From positions 1 through 28,698 of the IMG/VR virus record IMGVR_UViG_3300020472_000125: a DNA stretch of 28,698 nucleotides. One strand, written 5' to 3'. Numbering within the stretch: the stretch's first letter is position 1; the number at the start of each line of letters is the position of its first letter. The notes beneath the pieces are model-generated. The model did not search any database and was not told the DNA's origin. It was given only the letters and a program-made list of their open reading frames with translations. Below are positions 7,301 through 14,503 of the stretch, in pieces. Origin of the DNA: a virus. The position numbers and the translations under genes are program-made.

Positions 7301-7807
7301 ATGAAAAAAGAGCGGTGGCGTGCGAGGGATTACGTTGTGATCCCTCGTAGCCTACTTACCCAAAAAATCAGCCCATCAGCATTGCGGCTATGGATAGCGT
7401 TAGCATCATATTGTTTTGATACCGATTCATGCTTCCCTTCTAATAGGGCCATTATGGAACGGATGCCTCCCGGTACAGCTCTCAATACTTTGAAAGCTGC
7501 TAAACGTGAATTAGAACAAGCTGGACTGATTAAACGGCAACGGCGATTCGATAAGGGTAGGGAAACATCAAGTATGTACTTTTTGCTTTATCCAGAAGGA
7601 ACTACGCTTATCCCCAATGAGGGTAACGAAACAATTACCCCTATAGGGCAAGACACCAATACCCTCGGGGGTAATCAGAAGGTTCCACCATTAAGAGAAG
7701 AAGTAGTAAATAAACAAAAAGACGATTTATATCAAAAAACGACAGTAGATGGATGGGTTTTTGATTCAGACACAAAACAGTGGGTAGATGGTAATGAAAA
7801 AGATTAA
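7301..7807 (+). CDS. Winged-helix replication-type DNA-binding protein
   Basis: The 168 residues begin MKKERWRARDYVVIPRSLLTQKISPSALRLWIALASYC. CFPSNRAIMERMPPGTALNTLKAAKRELEQAGLIKRQRR follows, which is the standard helix-turn-helix and wing of phage and plasmid replication initiators (HTH_36-like). The C-terminal third is low in structure and ends VDGWVFDSDTKQWVDG. Its start is 8 bp after the preceding stop, with AGGGGG upstream. It probably binds the phage origin or recruits host helicase, but no origin repeats are obvious nearby. Confidence 0.7.
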   Translation: MKKERWRARDYVVIPRSLLTQKISPSALRLWIALASYCFDTDSCFPSNRAIMERMPPGTALNTLKAAKRELEQAGLIKRQRRFDKGRETSSMYFLLYPEGTTLIPNEGNETITPIGQDTNTLGGNQKVPPLREEVVNKQKDDLYQKTTVDGWVFDSDTKQWVDGNEKD

Positions 7808-8420
7808 ACAAATAATTATTGGATTTGCAATTTTAGTTTCTGCCATCTTCCCGGGGGGTTCTGCTTTTGCCGATCATAACAACTACCCCAACTACATAGA
7901 TTGGTGGTTACTCGAACGATGGACATACGCTTACGAATACCAACCGTATGAAAATTCTCCAATGGTCGAATGGCTCCAATATTGGATTTTTCAAAAACCA
8001 GACAGGGATGGAATATATGGACCTGAAACACATATTGCTCATAGGCAGAAAGCAATGGAGTTAAACATCCCGGTAGCTGTTTATTCATTTAGCATACAGG
8101 ATCAGGATTTTGGTGCTTCAGTGGAACAATGGCGGCAAACAGTCAGCGAAGCAATTGCAGCCTATGGCGGTCCTCAAAGTGATGTACCTAGATTTTTGAA
8201 AATTATGAGATGCGAAAGTAACGGTGACCCTACCGCCTATAACGCTAGTAGCGGTGCTTCTGGACTGATGCAACATTTAGAGAACTATTGGCCGTGGAGG
8301 GCAAAAATGGCAGGGTTTGAAGGCGTTAGCCCATTTGACCCAATTGCGAATATATATACATCAGCTTGGCTAATTTATGAACACAGAGCTGGAGGGTGGC
8401 AACATTGGGTCTGTCAATAA
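7788..8420 (+). CDS. Secreted lytic transglycosylase (SLT/Rpf-like)
   Basis: The 210 residues begin with a signal peptide: MKKIKQ, a hydrophobic core IIIGFAILVSAIF, then a likely cleavage after AFA (about residue 31). The start may be ATG 7788 or, better, 7794. The C-terminal domain reads IMRCESNGDPTAYNASSGASGLMQH...YWPWRA...FDPIANIYTSAWLIYEHRAGGWQHWVC. This is the goose-lysozyme-like fold, with Glu of RCESNGDP the expected catalytic acid. Such domains cleave glycan strands of peptidoglycan outside the membrane. Its place in the early operon rather than the lysis block is unusual. It overlaps both neighbours. Confidence 0.85.
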   Translation: MVMKKIKQIIIGFAILVSAIFPGGSAFADHNNYPNYIDWWLLERWTYAYEYQPYENSPMVEWLQYWIFQKPDRDGIYGPETHIAHRQKAMELNIPVAVYSFSIQDQDFGASVEQWRQTVSEAIAAYGGPQSDVPRFLKIMRCESNGDPTAYNASSGASGLMQHLENYWPWRAKMAGFEGVSPFDPIANIYTSAWLIYEHRAGGWQHWVCQ

Positions 8421-8647
8421 CTGTTCCAACTGAACCACTCATACGCTATATAGACCATTTCCTTACCGGGGATGATATTAGTAAAGCGAACGCATTAGGC
8501 CTTTCAATCCATACTTACCGCAAATATCGTTACCGTAAAAACATGTCGTGGGTAACTGCTGACAAGTGTGCAGTTAATTTAGGTTTGCACCCATCACACA
8601 TTTGGGGAGATTGGTACTTACTGACAGATAAAAGGAACTGTGCATGA
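8396..8647 (+). CDS. Small helix-turn-helix protein
   Basis: The product is at most 83 residues. GTG 8396 or TTG 8405 could be the start, both inside the end of the transglycosylase gene. The body has LTGDDISKANALGLSIHTYRKYRYRKNMSWVTADKCAVNLGLHPSHIWGDWYLL. The 'TAD-x-A-LGLHPS-IWGD-W' ending is typical of short phage HTH proteins that may bind DNA next to replication genes. The stop overlaps the start of the next gene. The role, probably transcriptional control, is inferred. Confidence 0.6.
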   Translation: MATLGLSITVPTEPLIRYIDHFLTGDDISKANALGLSIHTYRKYRYRKNMSWVTADKCAVNLGLHPSHIWGDWYLLTDKRNCA

Positions 8648-9195
8648 ACAAAAATCATTTTGATATCCACAGAGCAAATGAACCTAATAAAAAGAAATTG
8701 AAAATGAAATGGATAAGAACCCCAGTTGCTATTTGGGGGGATTTGTCAACAGAGTTTCAATTCACTGTCGATGCTTGTGCTTCAGACAAAAACCATTTGC
8801 TTCCCCGGTACTGGACCAAAGAAACAGATGCTTTGAAGCAATGTTGGGATAACGAAGTCATCTACTGCCACCCAATGTTTGATATCAACATTCCTAAATT
8901 TGTAGAAAAAGGTTGCACATCTAAAAATTCTACTTGCGTTTATTTATTACCTGCTTCAACTCAGTCTGTCTATTTCCACACATGGTTTTGGGATTCAGAA
9001 AAACACAGCTCCCGGAATAATGTTGAAGTTCGGTTCCTCCCTAAGAAAGACAAATCTAACCATGTCGGCTACAAATTTTTATCAGAAGATAAGGAAGAAC
9101 CCAAAATGGGTTATATACGCCCATTAATGATTGTGGTTGTAAACACCCACAACCGGGCCCAAGAAGAAAGAAAGCAATCTTTGTGGACAGACTAA
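8644..9195 (+). CDS. Dam-like phage DNA N6-adenine methyltransferase
   Basis: The 183 residues match the phage DNA N-6-adenine methyltransferase family: WIRTPVAIWGDLSTEFQFTVDACASDKNHLLPRYWTKETDALKQCW. The expected catalytic motif IV (usually Asn/Asp-Pro-Pro-Tyr/Phe) reads CHPMFD (about residues 78-83), so the first residue and the second proline are changed. Activity is therefore uncertain. The C-terminal part keeps VYLLPASTQSVYFHTWFWD and VEVRFLP. The gene heads a run of four methylase genes. The ATG overlaps the preceding stop region by 4 bp. Confidence 0.72.
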   Translation: MNKNHFDIHRANEPNKKKLKMKWIRTPVAIWGDLSTEFQFTVDACASDKNHLLPRYWTKETDALKQCWDNEVIYCHPMFDINIPKFVEKGCTSKNSTCVYLLPASTQSVYFHTWFWDSEKHSSRNNVEVRFLPKKDKSNHVGYKFLSEDKEEPKMGYIRPLMIVVVNTHNRAQEERKQSLWTD

Positions 9196-9222
9196 ATGGG
9201 GTTATGTTAGTGTCAAAAGAGT
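9184..9222 (+). promoter_or_regulatory. Degenerate MEL-module promoter before the C5 methylases
   Basis: TGGGGTT is followed directly by ATGTTAGTGTCAAAAGAGT and ATGGAGTT, as if about 17-20 bp of the usual spacer were lost. A replacement pair, TGGACA (9184-9189), 18 bp, TAGTGT (9208-9213), is possible but lies 9 bp before the ATG. Confidence 0.4.
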
Positions 9223-10101
9223 ATGGAGTTGAATAAAACCATGAAAGTAGGAGCGCTTTGCGCAGGATACGGCGGCATTGAACTTGGGCTTTCTCAAGTG
9301 CTTGATGTCGAGTTAGCTTGGCATAGCGAAATTGACAAACATGCAAACAAAGTTATGGACCATAGATTTGGCACGCCGAATCTTGGCGACTTAACTCAAA
9401 TAGATTCTCCAGAACAAGTAGACATAGTTACGGCTGGCTTTCCTTGTCAGCCATTTTCTATAGCAGGAAACAGGAAAGGAACAGAAGATGAAAGATGGCT
9501 CATTGATACCGTTTGCGAAATTGCAGCTAAAGCGAAAGCAAAATGGCTCATTCTTGAAAACGTCAAAGGACTGCTTACCGCTAACAACAGAATCGCTCTT
9601 GCCCGAGTTGCTGAAGCAATGGCGCTTAACGGTTTCACACGATGGGAGTGGACAACTTTACCAGCGAGCGACATCGGTGCGCCCCACCGTAGAGAACGAT
9701 GGTTTTGCGTTGCTGCCAACCCCAGTGAAAACGCAAGGGCGAAGCCTTACTTCAGGAATGGCAAAGGGTACCGGGAGGAAAAAAGGAAGCACTGGACAGC
9801 TAAAAACGACATTAAACGATTTAGTTTTTCTGGATCGTCTTTTGAACAATATCAACCAACAATCGACAGATGGGCAAACATTATCGGTAGACCAGCTCCA
9901 GACCCATATCAAAACTACAGGCTCAATAAGTGGTTTGTTGAATGGATGATGGGACTCCCGGAGGGACACGTTTGCGGTGACGATTTGGAAATTCCGACTA
10001 CTTACGCATTGAACCTTATGGGCAATGGGGTAGTTCCCCAACAGGCTTCCGCAGCTCTTAAATTCTTATTTGAAAATCTAATGAGGCAAACATGCAGGTA
10101 G
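9223..10101 (+). CDS. DNA cytosine-C5 methyltransferase 1
   Basis: The enzyme transfers a methyl group from S-adenosylmethionine to C5 of cytosine in a specific DNA site. Motif I is LCAGYGGIELGL, motif IV is GFPCQPFS with the catalytic Cys (about residue 75), motif VI is LILENV, motif VIII-like is GAPHRRERWF, and motifs IX-X are RWANIIGRPAP, VEWMMGLPEG and NLMGNGVVPQQ. Length 292 is short but complete, with a compact target-recognition region. The first codons (MELNKTM) are a shortened MEL leader; ATG 9241 is the alternative start. It is about as similar to the next gene as recent paralogues would be. Target sequence unknown. Confidence 0.92.
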   Translation: MELNKTMKVGALCAGYGGIELGLSQVLDVELAWHSEIDKHANKVMDHRFGTPNLGDLTQIDSPEQVDIVTAGFPCQPFSIAGNRKGTEDERWLIDTVCEIAAKAKAKWLILENVKGLLTANNRIALARVAEAMALNGFTRWEWTTLPASDIGAPHRRERWFCVAANPSENARAKPYFRNGKGYREEKRKHWTAKNDIKRFSFSGSSFEQYQPTIDRWANIIGRPAPDPYQNYRLNKWFVEWMMGLPEGHVCGDDLEIPTTYALNLMGNGVVPQQASAALKFLFENLMRQTCR

Positions 10102-11021
10102 GAGCGCTTTGCGCAGGTTATGGAGGGCTTGAACTAGGTTTATCTTCCCTCATTGATACTGACCTTAAATGGTTCAGTGAAATAGAAACGCATCCTATTA
10201 ATGTTATGCAAACCCATTTTGATGTACCGAATTTAGGCGATCTAACGCAAATAACAAACCCACCTGAAGTAGATATTGTTACCGCAGGGTTTCCTTGCCA
10301 ACCAGTATCAAATGCAGGTCAGAAAAAAGGAGTAGAAGATGAAAGATGGCTCATTGAGGATGTTTGCAGAGTTGCCCGGCTTGCAAACGCAAAATGGCTC
10401 ATCCTCGAAAACGTTTCAGCAATTCTTGCCACTGGCGATGGATACCCTATGGCCCGAGTGTGTGCGGAATTGGCCCGACACGGTTTCAGCAGATGGGAGT
10501 GGCAACTTGTACGAGCGAGTGATGTCGGAGCTTGCCACAGACGAGAGCGGTGGTTCTGCGTTGCTGCACACACCAGTAGCGAGAGAGGGAGCGATAGGCT
10601 ATCCCGAACGTTTCGACAACCGCAACAGCAACGGAGGGACCCGGTACCGTTTAGCGGATCAACTAGCGTCATTAGAGATGAAGTATCTTCCGACACCGCT
10701 GGCTTCAGATGCGAAACATCACGGACCGAACATGGATTGGGAGAAGCGGAAGAATCACATATCTTCGGTGAGTTCGGTCCTTATGAACTTGCAGTTAGAA
10801 GATGGGCGGACATCATCGGTAGACCACCACCAAGAGCAACAATCAACACTGGAGTGAACCCACCGTTTGTTGAATGGATGATGGGACTTCCGGGAGGGTG
10901 GGTATCTGACATTGTTCCATCAACTAGCGCTCAATTAAAAATGTATGGCAACGGTGTCGTTCCGCAGCAAGCTGCATACGCAATGAAAACGTTAATAGAA
11001 AGATTAGATGATGCTAACTGA
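10092..11021 (+). CDS. DNA cytosine-C5 methyltransferase 2 (tandem paralogue)
   Basis: The 309 residues share the motif order of gene 9223: LCAGYGGLELGL, GFPCQPVSNAG with the catalytic Cys, LILENV, ASDVGACHRRERWF, RRWADIIGRPPP, VEWMMGLPGGWV and KMYGNGVVPQQ. It starts inside the last codons of gene 9223 (10 bp overlap), so it probably arose by tandem duplication and the two are co-translated. The region between ERWF and the RRWAD block differs from gene 9223, as expected if target specificity diverged. In the +1 frame the same DNA reads TPVAREG and LPTPLASDAKHHGPN, sequence typical of this family's spacer; see findings. Confidence 0.92.
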   Translation: MQVGALCAGYGGLELGLSSLIDTDLKWFSEIETHPINVMQTHFDVPNLGDLTQITNPPEVDIVTAGFPCQPVSNAGQKKGVEDERWLIEDVCRVARLANAKWLILENVSAILATGDGYPMARVCAELARHGFSRWEWQLVRASDVGACHRRERWFCVAAHTSSERGSDRLSRTFRQPQQQRRDPVPFSGSTSVIRDEVSSDTAGFRCETSRTEHGLGEAEESHIFGEFGPYELAVRRWADIIGRPPPRATINTGVNPPFVEWMMGLPGGWVSDIVPSTSAQLKMYGNGVVPQQAAYAMKTLIERLDDAN

Positions 11022-11187
11022 ATTTGATGAATGGCTAAACCGGGGAATAGAAAAAGGTTGGGTAACTCCACCGTATTGCAATGCACATGAGTTTCATCAC
11101 CCAAACGACAGCGATGAATTCCAAGAATTGTATGCAGAATACGGAGGGATAGATTTTTGTTGGCGAGTGTTAAGGATATATGACTGA
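11011..11187 (+). CDS. Small 58-residue protein (unknown function)
   Basis: ATG 11011 lies just inside the end of the second C5 methylase and the TGA stop at 11185-11187 shares a base with the next ATG. The product is MLTEFDEWLNRGIEKGWVTP, then PYCNAHEF and ELYAEYGGIDFCWRVLRIYD. Small phage proteins with the pattern 'FD-WL--GI--GWVT-P-C--H' are common in actinophage early regions and have no known function. Perfect overlap with both neighbours supports the gene. Confidence 0.65.
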   Translation: MLTEFDEWLNRGIEKGWVTPPYCNAHEFHHPNDSDEFQELYAEYGGIDFCWRVLRIYD

Positions 11188-11900
11188 TGTTGCCGTTTTA
11201 TTCAGATGATAATTGCATAATATATAACGATGATTGCCTATCAATTATGCCGCTATTGTGGACAGGCGGCTACGAAGAATTTGATTTGCTGTTTTTAGAT
11301 GCACCCTTTCAGATATACAAAGACTTTCAAAAAGAGGATTTTCCAGAAACTAAAACCGTAGTAGCGTTTACTAATTCCTCAAATGTTCATTATTTGTATG
11401 AGCTGTTTGGCAAACCACGTTTTGAACTTATTTGGAAAATGGGGAACAGCAACGCCCGGTGGACAACCCATTACGGTCCGCTAACGGTACATGAAACTAT
11501 TTTAGTATGGGGTGAAACAGGTGAAGCCTATGTTGGTGAATATAATACTGACCGAACACCACGAAAAATAGGAAGCAACATTGGAAGCGGAGAAGGTCGT
11601 TTAAGCGGTCATAAAATATACACGCCTAGAGAAAGAAAAATGATTTACTCTGTTCTCGATTATCCCCAAGATGGCGGCAATGCTTCAAACGGCATGGGAA
11701 GGATGGGGAAGCCATTAAAACTAATGGAGATATTACTTGAATGGGTAAACCCAAAAACAATACTTGATCCGTTTATGGGTTCAGGAACCACTTTGGAAGC
11801 CTCCCGGAATCTAGGAATGCACACAATAGGTATAGAAAAAGAATTAGATTATTGTGAACTAGCAAAAACCAGATTAGCCCAACAAAGGTTAGAAATATGA
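11187..11900 (+). CDS. DNA N4/N6 (amino) methyltransferase with altered motif IV
   Basis: The 237 residues show a permuted beta-type amino-methyltransferase. Motif IV comes first (LLFLDAPFQIY, about residue 37), with Asp-Ala-Pro-Phe in place of the usual Asp-Pro-Pro-Phe/Tyr. Motif I follows near the C-terminus (ILDPFMGSGTTLEASRNLGMHTIGIE), where S-adenosylmethionine binds. SDDNCIIYNDDCLSIMPLL at the start is typical of the family. Pro to Ala in motif IV could lower or change activity. It follows the two C5 methylases in one operon and overlaps both neighbours by 1-4 bp. Confidence 0.88.
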   Translation: MLPFYSDDNCIIYNDDCLSIMPLLWTGGYEEFDLLFLDAPFQIYKDFQKEDFPETKTVVAFTNSSNVHYLYELFGKPRFELIWKMGNSNARWTTHYGPLTVHETILVWGETGEAYVGEYNTDRTPRKIGSNIGSGEGRLSGHKIYTPRERKMIYSVLDYPQDGGNASNGMGRMGKPLKLMEILLEWVNPKTILDPFMGSGTTLEASRNLGMHTIGIEKELDYCELAKTRLAQQRLEI

Positions 11901-12238
11901 AACGAACTCCACTGAAAAGGAAAACACCATTGAAACGGACAGGCTCGCTATCCCCGGTAAGTAAAAAACGAGCCAAAACTAATCGACAACGAGCAAAGTT
12001 TGTTAAAGAAGAATTAGACAAACGCCAATACTGTGAGGCTCATATCCCAAACATCTGTTCAAGGTGGGCTACTGAAATACATGAACCCATATTGCGCTCT
12101 GCTGGTGGTTCAATTTTGGATGCGGCTAATTCTGTTGCTATCTGTAGAATGTGCCATCGTTGGGTTCACGATAATGTAGCTGAAGCAAAAAAGATGGGAC
12201 TGATTAAAACAGCACCACCTTATAGGCGGTTCCCATGA
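11897..12238 (+). CDS. HNH/NinG-like nuclease-fold protein
   Basis: The 113 residues begin with a very basic stretch (MKRTPLKRKTPLKRTGSLSP). The second half reads QYCEAHIPNICSRWATEIHEPILRSAGGSILDAANSVAICRMCHRWVHDN. The pattern Cys, His-Glu-Pro, Asn-Ser-Val and Cys-x2-Cys-His-x3-His is that of HNH or NinG-type zinc-bound nucleases, with EIHEP the likely first catalytic block. These enzymes nick or cut DNA and often sit near RusA-like resolvases in phages, as here. The start overlaps the preceding stop as ATGA. Confidence 0.72.
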   Translation: MKRTPLKRKTPLKRTGSLSPVSKKRAKTNRQRAKFVKEELDKRQYCEAHIPNICSRWATEIHEPILRSAGGSILDAANSVAICRMCHRWVHDNVAEAKKMGLIKTAPPYRRFP

Positions 12239-12648
12239 ATGAACAAAAAGTCCTACCTAGATGGTATTTAGAAGATGACGAACGACCTTGGACCTTAAAT
12301 AGCGAACGAAGCTGGCATTGGAGCAAGCGTGCTTCTCGAACTAAGACAACAAGAGAAAAGTTTTTTTGGCTTGCAAAAATAGAAGGTGTCCCCAACCTTA
12401 ATTATGTAAGCATTGATGTGGTTCCATTAACTGCAAGCAATACCGGGCAACAAGCGGACCCTGCATCTCATTTTCCAGCGGCAAAAGCAGCGATAGATGG
12501 AATAGTAGACGCTAACGTAATTAAAGACGATAGCGGCGTATACATTCAAAAGATCACTTTTTGGTCGCCGATTAAACATAAGCATCATGGGCTTCGTTTA
12601 GTCATTACTGACAAGACGAAACAGTCCCCCCGGGAAGTACAATCGTAA
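12235..12648 (+). CDS. RusA-like Holliday-junction resolvase
   Basis: The 137 residues contain WHWSKRASRTKTTREKFFWLAK followed by the central block QADPASHFPAAKAAIDGIVDANVIKDDSGVYIQKITFWSP. In RusA relatives a similar 'D--N--KA--DGL---GV--DD' block supplies the acidic metal ligands, and the match Asp-Pro-Ala/Lys-Ala-Ile-Asp-Gly/Asp-Asp is reasonable. RusA cuts four-way DNA junctions before packaging. The gene follows an HNH gene with ATGA overlap, a common phage pairing. The last codons (QSPREVQS) overlap a copy of the CCGGGGGG motif. Confidence 0.62.
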   Translation: MNEQKVLPRWYLEDDERPWTLNSERSWHWSKRASRTKTTREKFFWLAKIEGVPNLNYVSIDVVPLTASNTGQQADPASHFPAAKAAIDGIVDANVIKDDSGVYIQKITFWSPIKHKHHGLRLVITDKTKQSPREVQS

Positions 12649-12665
12649 ACAATAAAGGAGAAAAA

Positions 12666-12917
12666 ATGGCATTAAGCATCGTAGAAGATAACCATGATCT
12701 AATCCCAGATTTAGATTTGGATAACGGTGAACATTTAACTAAAGCAATGGAGTTTTTACAAGATCAAATTGCTTCGTTTGGGAGAATACGCCGAGAGCTG
12801 TGGTACAAGAAATGGAAAGAAGAAGGCGTTACTCAGCAGCAATTAGCCGATGATAGCGGCGTGTCGAGACAAATCATTTATCTGGAACTAAAACGATATA
12901 GGGAAGAAACTAAATAG
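12666..12917 (+). CDS. Small HTH protein, last gene of the early operon
   Basis: The 83 residues end with a clear helix-turn-helix: WKEEGVTQQQLADDSGVSRQIIYLELKRYREE. The N-terminal half is acidic and helical (NGEHLTKAMEFLQDQIASFGRIRRELW). It could be a sigma-like region or a regulator; nothing else is recognised. AAAGGAGAAAAA precedes the ATG. It converges with the XkdF gene, and the two 3' ends overlap by 8 bp with no hairpin between them, so transcripts may collide. Confidence 0.6.
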   Translation: MALSIVEDNHDLIPDLDLDNGEHLTKAMEFLQDQIASFGRIRRELWYKKWKEEGVTQQQLADDSGVSRQIIYLELKRYREETK

Positions 12918-13815
12918 CTAATTCTTCAGGCAATTCAACTTCAACCCTTTTAGCCTGACCGCCAATTGAATAGCCACGAAGTTTGCCAGCTTTGACCAAA
13001 TCCCAAGCCCATTCTTCCCAGATGACACCCATAAAAGGTGTATCGGCAGGGAACGAGTATTTTGTAACACCTTCATTGGGAACAACTAACGATGTTTCAA
13101 TAGGGAATGGCATTGTTAATATCTCAACCATTTCCCCGGCTGGCTTTTCTGAATGCTGCAAATAGATAGTTCGATCTCCTTTGCGTACCCATTCCCAAAT
13201 CGATTCCTGTAGTTCGTGTGCGTCAATGGTTTCACCGTGGGCATCTTCTGCACCGGGGACATAAACAGGTCCAAGCGTGTAGCGTTGGTCGGCTTTAATT
13301 ACGGTTGTGTAACTATTTTCACTGGGCCCGGTAACCCCAAAATCATCATTAATTCGTTTAGTTAATTCTTCATCTATTATTTCATTAACTACAGCTAGCG
13401 TTTGTGAAGAAAGCTGCTTATTTGTTTCAATGTATGCAGCCATTAAGGCTTTGTCTGAAAACCCCATTGTTTCTTTGGCGAACTGTTCAATTTGTTCTAG
13501 CCGTTCTTCTGCTCGTTCTCTCGACATGTAACAGCCAAACGATCTGGACCTATCGGCGTTATATACGCAAAATTGCCCATCTTCCGCAACTATTTCTTTT
13601 TTGTAATCTTCCTCATCGTAACCGTAATCAATTACAACTGGTTCTCCCGGGGGGACTGTCACTAGCGATTCAAGAGCATGTATGACTTCCATAGTGGCAG
13701 CTCTTAATTCAATAGCCCCCTCAAAGGTGTATTCCATCATGGCTGAATATGCCATTAGTAAATGGTCCATTGCACGATGGGCTTTTTGGACTGGTTCATT
13801 TGCTGGTTCATCCAT
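12910..13815 (-). CDS. XkdF-type phage protease (prohead maturation)
   Basis: The 301-residue protein resembles Bacillus PBSX XkdF (Peptidase_S78_2). The C-terminal half reads RYTLGPVYVPGAEDAHGETIDAHELQESIWEW, then TIYLQHSEKPAGEMVEI, TPFMGVIWEEWAWDLVKAGKLRGYSIGGQAKR. These are the family's characteristic blocks, with the His-Ser of LQHS and the Ser of GYSIGG as candidate catalytic residues. The N-terminal half is helical and acidic. Such proteases process scaffold and capsid. Here the gene lies about 12 kb from scaffold and capsid with its own promoter. ATG 13815 is 6 bp after TAATAT, so it is probably leaderless. Confidence 0.8.
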   Translation of the reverse strand: MDEPANEPVQKAHRAMDHLLMAYSAMMEYTFEGAIELRAATMEVIHALESLVTVPPGEPVVIDYGYDEEDYKKEIVAEDGQFCVYNADRSRSFGCYMSRERAEERLEQIEQFAKETMGFSDKALMAAYIETNKQLSSQTLAVVNEIIDEELTKRINDDFGVTGPSENSYTTVIKADQRYTLGPVYVPGAEDAHGETIDAHELQESIWEWVRKGDRTIYLQHSEKPAGEMVEILTMPFPIETSLVVPNEGVTKYSFPADTPFMGVIWEEWAWDLVKAGKLRGYSIGGQAKRVEVELPEELAI

Positions 13816-13850
13816 GTCCGTATATTAGCGCAAAAAAAAAGCCTTATCCA
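13816..13850 (-). promoter_or_regulatory. Leaderless-type promoter of the XkdF gene
   Basis: Minus strand: TGGATA (13850-13845), 17 bp spacer containing a run of nine T, TAATAT (13827-13822), 6 bp, ATG 13815. No Shine-Dalgarno fits between the -10 box and the ATG. Confidence 0.6.
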
Positions 13851-13857
13851 CCACTAT

Positions 13858-13887
13858 AAAATCCCCACCCTTTTTAGGTGGGGATTT
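13858..13887. terminator. Bidirectional hairpin terminator
   Basis: AAATCCCCACC and GGTGGGGATTT pair around CTTTTTA, with T-rich sequence after the stem on the plus strand and A/T-rich on the other. It ends the minus-strand transcript of genes 14149 and 13904 and isolates the XkdF promoter. Confidence 0.85.
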
Positions 13888-13903
13888 GTTTGTGCGGTGT
13901 TTA

Positions 13904-14152
13904 TTAAATGTTGTTCATGATTTTCCTAACCTCTAAACTTTCTTCTATTTTTTCTTCGCCTACTGCATCCCTGAATGCTGAACAAAAGCGATTTTTGTCA
14001 AATCTGGGATTGTCTGCTTTTAATACTTTAGAAACGGAATGTAGGACAGGAATGATTGCAGCTAATTGTTGTGCTAATGCTCCTGCTCCGTAATCTTCAG
14101 TTGGTTCAGCTATCGCTTCTGCTAGAGCCTGATAATGTTTCCTAGTCATCAT
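13904..14152 (-). CDS. Small helical phage protein (unknown function)
   Basis: An 82-residue protein beginning MMTRKHYQALAEAIAE. 'MTRKHYxALAxAIAE' is a frequent opening of short actinophage proteins with no assigned role. The body is helical (AGALAQQLAAIIPVLHSVSKVLKADNPRFDKNRFCSAFRDAVGEE). The start overlaps the stop of the upstream gene (ATGATGA). It is the second gene from the promoter at 14419-14454 and ends just before the terminator at 13858. Confidence 0.68.
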   Translation of the reverse strand: MMTRKHYQALAEAIAEPTEDYGAGALAQQLAAIIPVLHSVSKVLKADNPRFDKNRFCSAFRDAVGEEKIEESLEVRKIMNNI

Positions 14153-14418
14153 TCTTGTTCTGTCCTTCCGTCTATTGCGGTTAGTGATATTTGCCAGTTT
14201 TTTTCAATACCGGGCACCATTCCGATTGTTTCGGTTGGTCGGCGGTAAGGCTCAAAAACTGTTCCTTGTGCTTCTATTAGTTCTGATACTGCTGATTCAG
14301 CGAGTGATCGGGCTTGGTCTGCATCTTCAGCTTCGACCTCTAAATCACCTTCAAATTCAACAGTAACGGTTACTGTGTATTTCATTTGGTTTCCCTTCTT
14401 GGTTTTTGTTAACTCCAT
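14149..14418 (-). CDS. MEL-leader cassette protein (unknown function)
   Basis: The leaderless start ATG 14418 gives MELTKTKKGNQM; the second ATG at residue 12 (MKYTVTVTVEFEGDLEVEAEDADQARSLAESAVSEL) follows AAGAAGGGAAACC. The body from MKYTV looks like a small ferredoxin-like alpha/beta domain: a strand, an acidic hairpin and an Ala-rich helix. 'KYTVTVTVEFEGDLEVEAEDADQA' resembles small phage proteins of unknown function. An upstream ATG at 14460 lies in promoter DNA. It is divergent from gene 14539. Confidence 0.7.
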   Translation of the reverse strand: MELTKTKKGNQMKYTVTVTVEFEGDLEVEAEDADQARSLAESAVSELIEAQGTVFEPYRRPTETIGMVPGIEKNWQISLTAIDGRTEQE

Positions 14419-14454
14419 ATTGATGACTTTACGGCCTTCTTCTTTATTTGTAAA
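14419..14454 (-). promoter_or_regulatory. MEL-module leaderless promoter (copy 3)
   Basis: Minus strand: TTTACA (14454-14449), 17 bp spacer, TAAAGT (14431-14426), 7 bp, ATGGAGTT at 14418. TGGGG precedes the -35 box. It is divergent from the copy at 14504-14538. Confidence 0.82.
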
Positions 14455-14477
14455 CCCCATTTAACATAAACTCTAGA

Positions 14478-14492
14478 TCTCCCGGGGGGACT
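14478..14492. repeat. CCGGGGGG motif between divergent promoters
   Basis: TCTCCCGGGGGGACT lies between two divergent -35 boxes, in DNA that codes for nothing visible. The same 15 bases recur at 26450-26464, and a near-identical copy lies inside the XkdF gene at 13643-13657. Confidence 0.65.
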
Positions 14493-14503
14493 GCTGAAAT
14501 ATG

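Noticed and set aside
9488-9949. Separate plus-strand gene inside C5 methylase 1
   Set aside because: The annotated frame has all catalytic motifs through to the C-terminus; the inner frame has no good ribosome site. Kept only as a frame-evolution finding.
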